Shown: piece by piece, positions 8,707 to 17,513 of the stretch | Layout of the letters: each line of letters begins with the position of its first letter | How positions within the stretch are numbered: the stretch's first letter is position 1 | DNA from: Planctomycetaceae bacterium | Lineage (GTDB): Bacteria > Planctomycetota > Planctomycetia > Planctomycetales > Planctomycetaceae | DNA length: 64,000 bases | Assembly: GCA_029243145.1 (NCBI GenBank) | Contig: JAQWSQ010000017.1 | Location: 1-64,000, forward strand | Direction: 5' to 3' | Position numbers and translations under genes: made by a program | Notes under the pieces: generated by a model | The model's database searches: none | Told to the model about the DNA's origin: nothing | The model's input: the letters and a program-made list of their open reading frames with translations, nothing else

Positions 8707-10170
8707 TTAGAACTGAAAGTAGATAAACGGGTTGTCGGTGACGCGAGATGCATATTCCATCACAAACCAGGCGACAAGCGTGACTGCCGACCATTGCAGA
8801 GGTTGTGGCAAGGTGGAGTATTCCAGCGGGCAGTCGCGTTCTCTTTGAATCCACTCAAACCCGACAAGCAAACCAATCAACGCCATCGATTGACGCAGTT
8901 CGGAGAGACTCAAGAGTTCTCTCATCTGATGATAATACTCAGCTGTCAGTAGCGAGCTGCTGATTTTTTCGATGATGGTGACGCAATCGGCCATCGAATT
9001 GCCACGAAAGAAAATCCAGCAGAAGCAGACAAAGAGGAAAGTGGAGAAAATGCGAACGGCAACCATCGGAGAAGGTATCAGTCGGTCTCCACCGACATAT
9101 TTCAAGCCTCGCTTTTTTTGCGAGTTGCTCTGATTGTTGGTGAACGCGACGACCGTTCCGTGAAGCCCCCCCCAGGCGACAAACGGCCAAGCGGCTCCGT
9201 GCCAGAATCCACTGATCAAAAATGTGACCAGCAGATTCTGTTTCTGCCTCCATGCGGAAACGCGATTGCCTCCCAAGGGAATGTAGACATAATCACGAAA
9301 CCAGGTGGAGAGTGAGATATGCCAACGAGACCAGAACTCTCGCAAGTTTTGTGAAAAATAGGGATAAGCAAAGTTACGCATCAATTTGATGCCGAACATC
9401 TGAGCGGTCCCAATTGCGATATCGGAGTACCCCGAAAAATCACAGTAAATCTGGAAGGCAAACAGAAAGGTGGCGACTGTTAGTTCTGCACCTGACGCTG
9501 AGCCAACATCGTTGTAAGACGAGTTGACAAAACCGGCGACAGTATCTGCGATGACGACTTTTTTGAACAACCCCCAGAGGATACGGAGCATTCCCAACTG
9601 CATCTGTTTGGTATGAAAGAAGCGTCGTTGTTGAAATTGGGGGAGGAGATTTTTTGCTCGTTCAATCGGGCCAGCCACAAGCTGCGGAAAAAATGAGACG
9701 AAGGTCATGTAATCAACAAGGTTCCGAGTTGGTTTCATGCGCCGGTAATAGACATCGATTGTATAGCTGAGAGTCTGGAAAGTGTAGAAGCTGATACCGA
9801 CCGGCAGGATCAGATTCAATGTTCCGGTATCGAAATTCCAACCGACTGAGTCTCCCAGCGTGATCAGGTTGTCGATGAAGAAGTTGAAGTACTTGAATAC
9901 TCCCAGGAGTCCGAGATTACATACGAGGCTCGTGATGAGTAGCCGTTTACGGTGAACAGGGTTTTCAGATCGATGGATCCCATTGGCGAGGAAATAATCA
10001 ACCAGTGTAGAGGCCAGCATCAGGACACAGAAGCGGTAGTCCCACCAACCATAGAAAAAATAACTTGCGCAAAGCAGCAACAAGTTCTGCCAAGACCGTT
10101 TGACCAACAGCCAATAAGTCAGCCAGACCAAGGGAAGAAAAATGAAGAATGCCAACGAGGCGAAATTCAT
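8707..10170 (-). CDS. MBOAT-family O-acyltransferase, AlgI-like
   Basis: A 487-residue polytopic membrane protein of the membrane-bound O-acyltransferase family. Diagnostic motifs are ILPVGISFYTFQTLSYTID, FFPQLVAGPIERA, YCDFSGYSDIAIG, WSRWHISLSTWFRDYVYIPLGG and FWHGAAW, the last holding the conserved active-site histidine. Relatives such as AlgI, DltB and PatA pass an acyl group across the membrane, where an SGNH-type partner transfers it to a polymer. It is first in a minus-strand run with two SGNH-like proteins downstream (50-base gap to the first), so the three probably form an acetylation unit for a cell-surface or secreted polysaccharide. The polymer cannot be deduced, and no polymerase genes lie nearby. 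Confidence 0.92.
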   Translation of the reverse strand: MNFASLAFFIFLPLVWLTYWLLVKRSWQNLLLLCASYFFYGWWDYRFCVLMLASTLVDYFLANGIHRSENPVHRKRLLITSLVCNLGLLGVFKYFNFFIDNLITLGDSVGWNFDTGTLNLILPVGISFYTFQTLSYTIDVYYRRMKPTRNLVDYMTFVSFFPQLVAGPIERAKNLLPQFQQRRFFHTKQMQLGMLRILWGLFKKVVIADTVAGFVNSSYNDVGSASGAELTVATFLFAFQIYCDFSGYSDIAIGTAQMFGIKLMRNFAYPYFSQNLREFWSRWHISLSTWFRDYVYIPLGGNRVSAWRQKQNLLVTFLISGFWHGAAWPFVAWGGLHGTVVAFTNNQSNSQKKRGLKYVGGDRLIPSPMVAVRIFSTFLFVCFCWIFFRGNSMADCVTIIEKISSSLLTAEYYHQMRELLSLSELRQSMALIGLLVGFEWIQRERDCPLEYSTLPQPLQWSAVTLVAWFVMEYASRVTDNPFIYFQF

Positions 10171-10261
10171 GACGGAATTCCTTTGCCTGTGATGAGGGGT
10201 TTGGGCTCAATAATCGAGCGGAAACCTAATACAGACAGAGGATTGCGTCAAGATAAACCAT

Positions 10262-11164
10262 TCAGAGAACAGTATTGGGGCGTCGTTTTTTTCGCCAATA
10301 AACACCAAAAGCTGCTACGCCTAGCATTGCCAGGCTCCCTGGCTCTGGTACAGAAGTACCGCCAAATGGATTCTCCGTGTTATCATCGGATTGCGGTCGG
10401 ACGGCCCATTCTTCGAATCCACTGTTTGCTCCAGCCGAGCCGGGAGGCGATCCAAACTGAGAAAACATCACTATGTTCGTGAATTCCGGGGCCAAAAAAT
10501 TAAACAGACTGTCTTCGACATAGAAGAGCATGTCGGCTGTTCCACTACCGCTGTTGAGCGAGTAATCCATGAGAATTTCATAGTGAGTGTCGGCATCAAC
10601 AGCCGGACTGTTCAAGCGAAAGAATTCATATGCTTGTGTGAGATCGGTTGATGTCAACGCAGCCGGAGTGGTCGCGGTGGCTTCCGTCACAGTAAAAGAT
10701 TCAACATCTCCTGTCGTGGCAAAAAGTTGAACCTGATTCAGTGAAATGTTCGTGTTGCCACTCTGATTGATATCAAGCGAGAATTCCAAGTATTTCGTGC
10801 CGCCTATGGTTGCGACCGGTACGGTCGTGATATCCAGAGGTGACGTGAAAGAGGGCTTAATGTCGTAATTGGAATTCAAGTCCGTGTTATAGCCTTGTTC
10901 ATCACCATTTGCTTGTACTCTTAAAAAATGAGCATAAGTTCCTGTTCCCGATGATCCATCGGGATCAAAGAATTGGGTGACGAACTGACCACCCACTGCC
11001 GCATTTCTCTGATACGAATCGATCCCATTGATCGGATCAACGGTGGTGGGATTCGTGAGATCGAGGATCTCAAGAGTGATGGCTGCATTAACTGAGACAG
11101 AAGTCACGCAAATCGCCAGTGCCACAATGATCGCGATGGATCGCGAAAGACAAGTTGATTGCAT
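10262..11164 (-). CDS. PEP-CTERM sorting-domain protein
   Basis: A 300-residue exported protein: signal peptide ending near NAAITLEI (about residue 28), a beta-rich Thr/Asp/Asn-rich body, and a C-terminal PEP-CTERM tag consisting of VPEPGSLAMLG, a hydrophobic helix and the basic end YWRKKRRPN. In this class the tag is processed by an exosortase and the protein is released or attached at the surface; no exosortase is in the window. The body has no recognised enzyme motif and resembles the adhesin- or matrix-like PEP-CTERM proteins common in planctomycetes. It is a single gene with a 91-base gap to the MBOAT gene downstream. Confidence 0.85.
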   Translation of the reverse strand: MQSTCLSRSIAIIVALAICVTSVSVNAAITLEILDLTNPTTVDPINGIDSYQRNAAVGGQFVTQFFDPDGSSGTGTYAHFLRVQANGDEQGYNTDLNSNYDIKPSFTSPLDITTVPVATIGGTKYLEFSLDINQSGNTNISLNQVQLFATTGDVESFTVTEATATTPAALTSTDLTQAYEFFRLNSPAVDADTHYEILMDYSLNSGSGTADMLFYVEDSLFNFLAPEFTNIVMFSQFGSPPGSAGANSGFEEWAVRPQSDDNTENPFGGTSVPEPGSLAMLGVAAFGVYWRKKRRPNTVL

Positions 11165-11437
11165 CGTTGGGTCGTTTCTCTTCTTCGATCTTCGTAAAGA
11201 TCAAACGGTCGTAGGAAGCGGGAATGTTGTTGTGGTGGGGGACCGTACGTAAGGCGGGGTGCCTTGAAGAGGGGATAGGCGAACTATATGGGGGGGAATT
11301 CCTACGCGGCAACTCGGGAATTCATGAATCACCAAAATAATGACGAGATAGTGGGTTAAGTCTAGGCGAAGAGTCTATCTTTGCGGGATTAGACTAGGTG
11401 GAATCACTCTATGTCGAGATGTCTGGATGCTGATGTC
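11165..11437. other. Intergenic region, nothing recognised
   Basis: 273 bases between the PEP-CTERM gene and the ACT-domain gene. I see no open frame with coding character, no clear hairpin with a T tract and no RNA gene. The promoter of the PEP-CTERM gene should lie here on the minus strand, but no convincing -35/-10 pair was identified. Confidence 0.5.
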
Positions 11438-11965
11438 CTAAAAGAATTCCCCATCTCCGTCCAAGTCGCCTTCCGTCAACAGAGTGATATCCCGGTCTTG
11501 AAGAATCTGGATACCCGCATCAATATCATCGACATATACGGCAATCGCTTTCCGTCCACCTTTGTGATAGAGCAAGGGATACGCATATTCCAGGTTCACT
11601 TCTCCGCGCAGGAGTGCCGTGCAGATTTCCAGGAAAGGTTGGTCGCTGTCAGGGAGTTCGACACCGATAATGTCGGTTTCGAATATTTTGAACGGGGATT
11701 GTTCCATGATTTCGACGGCCCGCTCATAATCATCAAGGATGAGACGGGTAACAGCATAGTCGATGGAATCAGCCACGCTGATCCCGACGATCCTGAGATC
11801 ATCTTTCTCCAGTGAGCGCAACAGTTCGTGCAGTTGACCAACTCGGTTTTCAAAAAACACACCGAACTGTCGCAGGCAGGGCCAATCTCTGCCTCGCATG
11901 GTCGAGGGAATGATTTGATCCCCATCCTGGAAATCATCGGCATCGTCATCACGTTTATCGGGCAT
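11438..11965 (-). CDS. ACT-domain protein
   Basis: A 175-residue cytoplasmic protein. After an Asp-rich N-terminus of about 25 residues it contains RQFGVFFENRVGQLHELLRSL followed by DLRIVGISVADSIDYAVTRLI, the beta-alpha-beta opening of an ACT domain. A second half (GVELPDSDQPFLEICTALL ... AIAVYVDDIDAGIQIL) looks like a second ACT repeat. Such tandem ACT proteins bind amino acids or act as small-molecule sensors; the ligand cannot be read off. It is monocistronic, with an ATG at 11965 and an end in TAG. The call to the fold is firm and the function open. Confidence 0.8.
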   Translation of the reverse strand: MPDKRDDDADDFQDGDQIIPSTMRGRDWPCLRQFGVFFENRVGQLHELLRSLEKDDLRIVGISVADSIDYAVTRLILDDYERAVEIMEQSPFKIFETDIIGVELPDSDQPFLEICTALLRGEVNLEYAYPLLYHKGGRKAIAVYVDDIDAGIQILQDRDITLLTEGDLDGDGEFF

Positions 11966-12389
11966 CTCTACGCTTTCCAGATGTAATCGGAGTTATCTCT
12001 TCATTCTCGTCCTGAGAAATGAAGGTGGTCGCATTATCGTGAGAGAGTGGCAGTTTGGTCAATGTGAGATTATCAGCCTATTAAAAACTCAGTTTTTCTG
12101 CGAACGGCTCTTTGAGTCGTGGATCAGCGTCATCAATTCGCGATGAATCATCAGATTCACCCACGCATTTCCGCTTTGCCCACTCCTCAATGACTGATCT
12201 TGCAAAATTTACAGACCAGACCTAACTTTTGTAAATGTTACGAACAGCAGCGCGGGGCAAGGATAGCCGCAAGCCACTGTTTTGTAGGAGGTTAAGGTGA
12301 TTGTGTGTTGCAGCCGTCGTTTGGCACACCAACTGCTTAACCTGCTAAGAACTCGGAGACTCTCCCGCAACTCGAGGAAAGAACAGAGC
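11966..12389. other. Intergenic region with a possible structured leader for the downstream protease
   Basis: 424 bases between divergent genes. Near its right end, AGGAGG (12286-12291) precedes a GTG at 12297 that is in frame with the downstream gene, but the 31 codons it would add look unlike a signal peptide. An eight-base inverted repeat AGGTTAAG (12289-12296) / CTTAACCT (12336-12343) would occlude that ribosome site. The remainder shows only a weak AAAAACT-CAG-TTTTT type palindrome and no RNA gene. Confidence 0.35.
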
Positions 12390-13586
12390 ATGGATGCTCA
12401 TAAGACTCGATTCGCCGCTTGGGTAGCGGTGATGACAATTAGCACTCTCGGCACAACCGAGGCTGCGACATATCGAACACCAAATTTTGTGGTGAACGCG
12501 CCGACGAAGGAGTTCGCAGAAGAGGTAGGAAAGGCAGCCGAGTTCTATCGAGAAGAACTGGCTGTCACGTGGTTAGGAAAGAAACTGCCAAAATGGTATC
12601 GCCCCTGTCCAATTTCTGTTCGGGTGGGACAGATTGGAGCAGGAGGGGCCACATCATTTCAGTTTGACCGCGGAGAAGTGTTTGGCTGGAAAATGAATGT
12701 GCAGGGGACCGAGCAACGGATTCTCGACTCGGTCATCCCGCACGAAGTAAGCCATACCATATTTGCCAGTTATTTTCGGCGGCCTCTGCCGCGCTGGGCT
12801 GATGAAGGTGCGGCCACCATCATCGAGCACGAATCCGAACGTATGCGTCAAATGCAGACGCTCAAACAGGTGACGAATAACGGAACACGCTACTCACTCC
12901 GCCAGCTATTGGCGATCAAAGAGTATCCGCAAGACATGCAGCGGGTTTTGACCTTGTACGCTCAAGGTTATTCACTGTCCGATTATCTGATTCAGAAAAA
13001 AGGTCGGACGAACTTTCTGGAGTTTCTGGAAGCGGCCCACCATCACGGTTGGGATAATGCCCTTCGCACTCATTACAAACTGAAAAACATCGAACAGCTC
13101 GAAGGCAAATGGGACAATTGGGTGATGGCTGGTTCACCGAGGCTGGAGTTGCCGAAGGGTGTTATGGTGGCCTCGAATGATTCCAATGTCCCTCAACCCG
13201 ACGTGGTTCGTGGACAGAGTCCTGACGAGGAATCAGATGAGGTTGTGTTGGCGAGTGCAGAGGAAATTCCTTCTGACCCAAAGGTCGAAACGATTAACTC
13301 TGGTCAGGACAAGATTGCTGCAACAGACGAAAATCCTGTTCGCCTGGATCCCGAAGATACAGTCGCCTCCGCCGAAGAGATTCGTTTGCAGGGTCGACTG
13401 AACGTCCTCGAAAGCGGTTGGGAGCCATTGGGTTTGCAAAACAGAGTAGAGCCACGTACGAAGAATGTCTCCAGCGTGTTGAAGCGTCCGCCATTTGCAG
13501 AGAGCTCGGCGTCAGCAAGCCGAGAGCGTCCACCCTTTACGGAAGAGGTTGCGATGAAGCGTGAGTCTCCCCCGTTTTCTCAATAA
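12390..13586 (+). CDS. Secreted zinc metallopeptidase-like protein (HEVSH)
   Basis: A 398-residue protein with a signal peptide (cleavage near TEAATYR, residue 26) and a gluzincin-like zinc site: HEVSH at residues 118-122 with a downstream DEGAA (138-142) whose Glu is a plausible third ligand. This is the peptidase_MA-like arrangement. The C-terminal third is low complexity and acidic and ends in three PPF motifs (RPPFAE, RPPFTE, SPPFSQ). The ATG at 12390 has GAGGAAAG upstream and gives a normal signal peptide, so I prefer it to the upstream GTG at 12297. It probably acts in the periplasm or at the surface. Substrate is unknown. Confidence 0.8.
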   Translation: MDAHKTRFAAWVAVMTISTLGTTEAATYRTPNFVVNAPTKEFAEEVGKAAEFYREELAVTWLGKKLPKWYRPCPISVRVGQIGAGGATSFQFDRGEVFGWKMNVQGTEQRILDSVIPHEVSHTIFASYFRRPLPRWADEGAATIIEHESERMRQMQTLKQVTNNGTRYSLRQLLAIKEYPQDMQRVLTLYAQGYSLSDYLIQKKGRTNFLEFLEAAHHHGWDNALRTHYKLKNIEQLEGKWDNWVMAGSPRLELPKGVMVASNDSNVPQPDVVRGQSPDEESDEVVLASAEEIPSDPKVETINSGQDKIAATDENPVRLDPEDTVASAEEIRLQGRLNVLESGWEPLGLQNRVEPRTKNVSSVLKRPPFAESSASASRERPPFTEEVAMKRESPPFSQ

Positions 13587-13682
13587 ATCTATTTCAAGTG
13601 GAGCCAATTTCGTCAGTCGTGATACATTCTGGTTGTAATATTAGTACGACGGCGGTAAATCAATCGACGGCAAAAAGAGAAC

Positions 13683-14372
13683 TTATGCTGCTGAAACGGC
13701 GGTTGGTCGTTTTCTGAACCGGCGATAAAGCCCCATGAGCATTGGGAGTCCTGCTAATATAATCGTTGATGGTTCCGGGACACTGGCGATCAGTTCGTCA
13801 TTTAACTGGTAGGCAAGTTGTCCTACTGGTCCGTCATTCCAAGCGTTCGCGTGTGATGATCGATTCCATCTAGGGGCAATTTCGTTAAGTTCCGTCCAAC
13901 TCCAGTCCGTGGCGGTGGAGGCCGTGTTGTTGACGATTGAGATCCAATAGTCCTGAGCATTCAAATCGAGTTGGCTGGGAAGATTAAAATCATATTGGAA
14001 CACTGGTCCAACTGAAGTGTGTAAGAAGCCGCTATCCAGACGGGATCCAGATATCCCAGTATACTCTTGGAATGGGGACACTTGGGGATTTCCGGTGCTT
14101 CCGTCTTCTAGAAAGAAGCGAATCGTAAAATCGTCTGCAGATGTCGGAGGAGTCACAGCATTACTATAATTTCCCCACCAGCGGACATTGTTCACTGATT
14201 CCGAACTGCTAAGCGAAAACTGAGACGCCTATTGATTCCTAAATGAGGCGCTGAAATCGCTGGTGCGACTAATAACAGAATCAGAAGTTACCGGAAAATT
14301 GGCATCGGTTATAACTGCCGCTGACGCATCAGCTGCTAATAAACAGATAAATAAGGGAAGATAAAATTTCAT
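13683..14372 (-). pseudogene. PEP-CTERM protein interrupted by an in-frame TAG
   Basis: An ATG at 14372 begins a good signal peptide (MKFYLPLFICLLAADASA). The frame meets a TAG at 14231-14229 (codon 48) and then continues uninterrupted for 182 codons to a TAA at 13683. The downstream part contains NNVRWWGNYSNA, a beta-sandwich-like body, and a complete PEP-CTERM tag (VPEPSTIILAG, hydrophobic helix, RRFRKRP). Without the signal peptide the downstream part could not be exported, so the two halves are one gene. The lesion is a single base from CAG (Gln). A GTG at 14195 could in principle restart translation but has no export signal. Confidence 0.8.
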
Positions 14373-14619
14373 CAGTTTCAGCCTTTTAGTGAGGTGCATG
14401 CATCAAAATAAGTCCAAATTGATGATGCGATCTGAATGGTAGACTCGGTAAATAATTTAGCTTGAGAGCATCAATTTGAAAGAAAATGATCCAGCGTTTC
14501 CGGCCACTACAGGGAGATCACTCATCAAAAGTAACGGCATGTTTTGTATTTAAAACAGGATGATGTGATTTCACGACATCGATTTCGTGATTTTCTTCGT
14601 CGCGCAGCGAGAATCGCGT
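14373..14619. other. Intergenic region, nothing recognised
   Basis: 247 AT-rich bases between two minus-strand genes. It should contain the promoter of the PEP-CTERM gene. No coding signature, terminator or RNA gene was seen. Confidence 0.4.
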
Positions 14620-16104
14620 TCAATTTCGCAAAGCCCTGTTCAGCAAATTTTCCGTGATTTTTTGTACGCGTTCATCGGGGCCGTGGGGACGGCTCCAATG
14701 AGACCATGGCAGGACATGTCCGGGGGGTGAACTAAGCCCCTGTGCCCAGAAGATCGTGGCAGCATTAAACACAAAGTTTCCTTTGGGGCCTGGATAGATG
14801 GTGGCCGTCCATTGCTGAGGATTCACGCCACCTTGCCAGGCGGTTCCTCCCGCCACGACTTCCAGTCCTTTGATGTCGGCAGGTTGCCCATGATACTCCC
14901 AGCCGATCAGGCCGGGGATCTTGTCTCCCTGCTTGATGCCGGTGCCGGCAAACATCCAGTGATCGGGTTTGGTGATGATCCAGTCACCGCCGCCGTTGAC
15001 CGGTTCAACATTGCGAGCACCCATGAGCAACCCTTCATCGGGACCGTGATGTGGAAACGGGCCGTGATCTCGCTCTCGATTGACGGCATACTCGTTGTCG
15101 CCGCCGTAAGGACCGCCTCGGGAGATAATCCGGTTGGGAATCTCCGAAGAACTCATTCGAAATGGCGTGATCCAACAGACGCTGTTGCCTGCAAGAAATA
15201 ACAAATCGACACCCGCATCACGCATTTTAGTGACGCTGTTGAATTGCCGGATGTCCCAGTATTCATCGTGACCGAGACTAACAAAGACTTTGCATTTGAG
15301 ACCTCGATCGGGTGTGAGCATGTCGCTGTTGGAACAATAGGAGACATCGTATCCATGCTTTTCCAGCCAATACGCCATTGGGAATTCAAAAGGCAGAAAC
15401 TCCCCCGAACCGACCGTGAGTGGATCGTTGACCACGCCGTTGTGTTGGGCTTCTCGTCCATAAGGGCGATCAAACGAGACATCGGCCCACGGGCCTTGAT
15501 TGCCTTTGGGGTGTGTATAAATTGAGTAGTTGTTGGGCCAGCGATTGTAGGCTTGCCAGGTATTGTCGGAACATTGAAACAAAATGTCGGCTGGCCGATC
15601 ATCGGTGACAATAAACACCACGTAACTTTGCCAATAGGCTTCTTTCTCTGTCGGGATGGTCGTCATGCGGCCGAGATAAACGCCACTGAGCCACTCTTCG
15701 GGAATGGTCAGTGACAGGCTTGGTTCCCACACGCATTCGTGGAGATTTTTTTCTCCCGGCGTGGGAGTCGATTGGGTCTTTCCTGTGATGCGATTGTCTG
15801 TCTTCATCAGTCGCGCACCACGACCGCCGTAATATCCCATGCGAAAGATTTCCATCTGAAAATCACGTGCAGGAGAGGTAGATACCATGATGTCTAACTT
15901 CTCACCCGCCGAGACACTTTGTCGGGAACAGTAGCCTTCAATCCATGGCGAACGAAAGCCATCATTATCGACTCGGACGCGCGTCAGTTGCCAATCGTTT
16001 GATCCCGGGAGTTTGTTCTCTCGGACGATACGAGAGTCGTCGATAGATTGTGCGTCGGCATTCGTAGGGAGGAAGATCAGCAAAGCGATGAGAAATTTCG
16101 GCAT
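14620..16104 (-). CDS. Secreted protein with N,N-dimethylformamidase beta-subunit-like domain
   Basis: A 494-residue protein with a signal peptide (about residues 1-19). The N-terminal 130 residues form an Ig-like domain with FRMGYYGGRGARLM; the rest carries RMTTIPT, QAYNRWPNNYSIY, FEFPMAYWLEKHGYDVSYCSNSD and SLGHDEYWD, which are typical of the large-subunit-like domain of dimethylformamidase. Close relatives in planctomycetes and actinobacteria are mostly uncharacterised exported proteins, so amidase activity should not be assumed. The YCSNSD/GHDEYW segment belongs to a glutamine-amidotransferase-like fold. It starts 26 bases after the stop of the TIM-barrel gene upstream, so the two are probably co-transcribed. 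Confidence 0.82.
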   Translation of the reverse strand: MPKFLIALLIFLPTNADAQSIDDSRIVRENKLPGSNDWQLTRVRVDNDGFRSPWIEGYCSRQSVSAGEKLDIMVSTSPARDFQMEIFRMGYYGGRGARLMKTDNRITGKTQSTPTPGEKNLHECVWEPSLSLTIPEEWLSGVYLGRMTTIPTEKEAYWQSYVVFIVTDDRPADILFQCSDNTWQAYNRWPNNYSIYTHPKGNQGPWADVSFDRPYGREAQHNGVVNDPLTVGSGEFLPFEFPMAYWLEKHGYDVSYCSNSDMLTPDRGLKCKVFVSLGHDEYWDIRQFNSVTKMRDAGVDLLFLAGNSVCWITPFRMSSSEIPNRIISRGGPYGGDNEYAVNRERDHGPFPHHGPDEGLLMGARNVEPVNGGGDWIITKPDHWMFAGTGIKQGDKIPGLIGWEYHGQPADIKGLEVVAGGTAWQGGVNPQQWTATIYPGPKGNFVFNAATIFWAQGLSSPPGHVLPWSHWSRPHGPDERVQKITENLLNRALRN

Positions 16105-16129
16105 AGTGACTCTCCAGGATACGGTCGAT

Positions 16130-17293
16130 TTATTGAGCTAAGAGCTCCAGTGTTGCCTGCAATTCTTGAGTAAAACCATCCACCAACGAAGGTTGTTCTT
16201 CACCCGGCATCACGCTCCAGGTGTAGGTTTCGACTTCCAAGTGTGGAGTCTGGTCGAGTTCGGAAACGGTCTTGATCGCGATTTTTAATTCATCGCGGGT
16301 GGTCCCCAAGGGACCAAGATCGTCGGCGTTGACCGGGACATGGAAATGGATTCGCCACTTGATCGCGTCAGCCATATGAGCTGGTGGGTTGAGGCACAGG
16401 TCTTCCGTCAGATCAGTAATCGTGCGAATGTTGCCGTCTGCAAAGAGTGCAAACGTCTGATGCAAGTATCGTTGTTCCACAAATCCTGCCAGCATTTTGC
16501 GTCCCGCCTCGTTCTCTGCGGGATGATCGAGATCGATGGCACAAGTGATGTGAACTTTGTTGATCCTTATTCCGGCGGCATCGAGTGATTTCAGCGAGTC
16601 GGCGATATCCTCAAATTCGACCGCTTGATGGCAGACGTCGTAACAGACGCCAAGATATTCGCGGGCGAGTTTTGTCAGATCGCGCTCGATGGCTGCCGCT
16701 TTGAGTTCTTGAAAGAATTCAATGGTTTCAGATGTTGTTTCCAGGACACACAACGGTTCTGGTTCAATGGCAAGACGGATCCGTTTCCCGGTGTCTTGAT
16801 AAAGTTGTTCGAGATGTGAGGCCAGTTGCAGAAGTTGATCAATGCACTTGGCGCGGAAGTCGGCACCGCTGGTAAGTTGTTTGAATCCGAGCGGTACGGT
16901 GGAGATGCTTCCTTCGTCGATGTCGCCCATCAACTCAGCGAGAATTTTGGCGCATTCAAGTGTGTAGGTCAGTCGGTCTTCCTGGCTCCAATCGGGCACA
17001 TAGACCTGTTCTTTGACGCGATCCGAATGAAAGTTGCCGTAAGGGAATGCATTTAACGTATAGCAGATTAAATTTTGATCGGTGAGAGTCTGTTTCAACT
17101 GGCCAATTTTCGTGGTGTCGGCACACAATTCTTCGATTACCGGCTGCGCCAACCAGAGACCGGCTGCCAGAGGGGAAGTCAGTTTTTTCTGCATAGGCCC
17201 GGCGTAATCGACCAATCCTTGGCAGACTTCTTTAACGGTCAGTCCCGGATGGACGTTCGTGCAATAACTGAGTGGAAGAGTGCTGAGTGTCAT
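16130..17293 (-). CDS. EboE-like sugar phosphate isomerase/epimerase-fold protein
   Basis: A 387-residue protein starting PLSYCTNVHPGLTV, the signature opening of the EboE family, a xylose-isomerase-like TIM barrel. Features of the barrel follow: YTLNAFPYGNFH, AIEPEPLCVLET, GVCYDVCHQAVEF with candidate metal ligands, and HFHVPV near the end. EboE is known from ebo clusters in cyanobacteria, algae and other bacteria that move a metabolite precursor out of the cytoplasm, but the enzyme's substrate is not settled. Other ebo genes are absent here. I chose the ATG at 17293 because it has GGAG six bases upstream; a TTG at 17323 would add ten residues. Confidence 0.75.
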   Translation of the reverse strand: MTLSTLPLSYCTNVHPGLTVKEVCQGLVDYAGPMQKKLTSPLAAGLWLAQPVIEELCADTTKIGQLKQTLTDQNLICYTLNAFPYGNFHSDRVKEQVYVPDWSQEDRLTYTLECAKILAELMGDIDEGSISTVPLGFKQLTSGADFRAKCIDQLLQLASHLEQLYQDTGKRIRLAIEPEPLCVLETTSETIEFFQELKAAAIERDLTKLAREYLGVCYDVCHQAVEFEDIADSLKSLDAAGIRINKVHITCAIDLDHPAENEAGRKMLAGFVEQRYLHQTFALFADGNIRTITDLTEDLCLNPPAHMADAIKWRIHFHVPVNADDLGPLGTTRDELKIAIKTVSELDQTPHLEVETYTWSVMPGEEQPSLVDGFTQELQATLELLAQ

Positions 17294-17513
17294 GAAAGCT
17301 CCGATGAGACTGTAAGGACTCAATCAATCATTGTGTTCGGGAGAGTGGGGATATATTCTGTGATACAAGAAAAGGGTGTTCCTCACTTAGTTTAGTGCGT
17401 CTGTGGAAGCGGTTCCAGCAGTCAGCCAAAGACGAGACGAATTCCCCGAAACTTTTTTTGAGGTACGGGGTTTGAATCCTTCAATCAGACAAGCTTCAGA
17501 TAGTTAGTCACCT

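Noticed and set aside
8657-8854. N-terminal extension of the second SGNH-like protein
   Set aside because: It would overlap the MBOAT coding sequence and lacks a signal-anchor; the ATG at 8656 gives a start like the paralogue's.
17324-17513. Autoregulated ECF promoter upstream of the sigma factor
   Set aside because: No convincing AAC/CGT-type pair at correct spacing could be recognised in the 190 bases.
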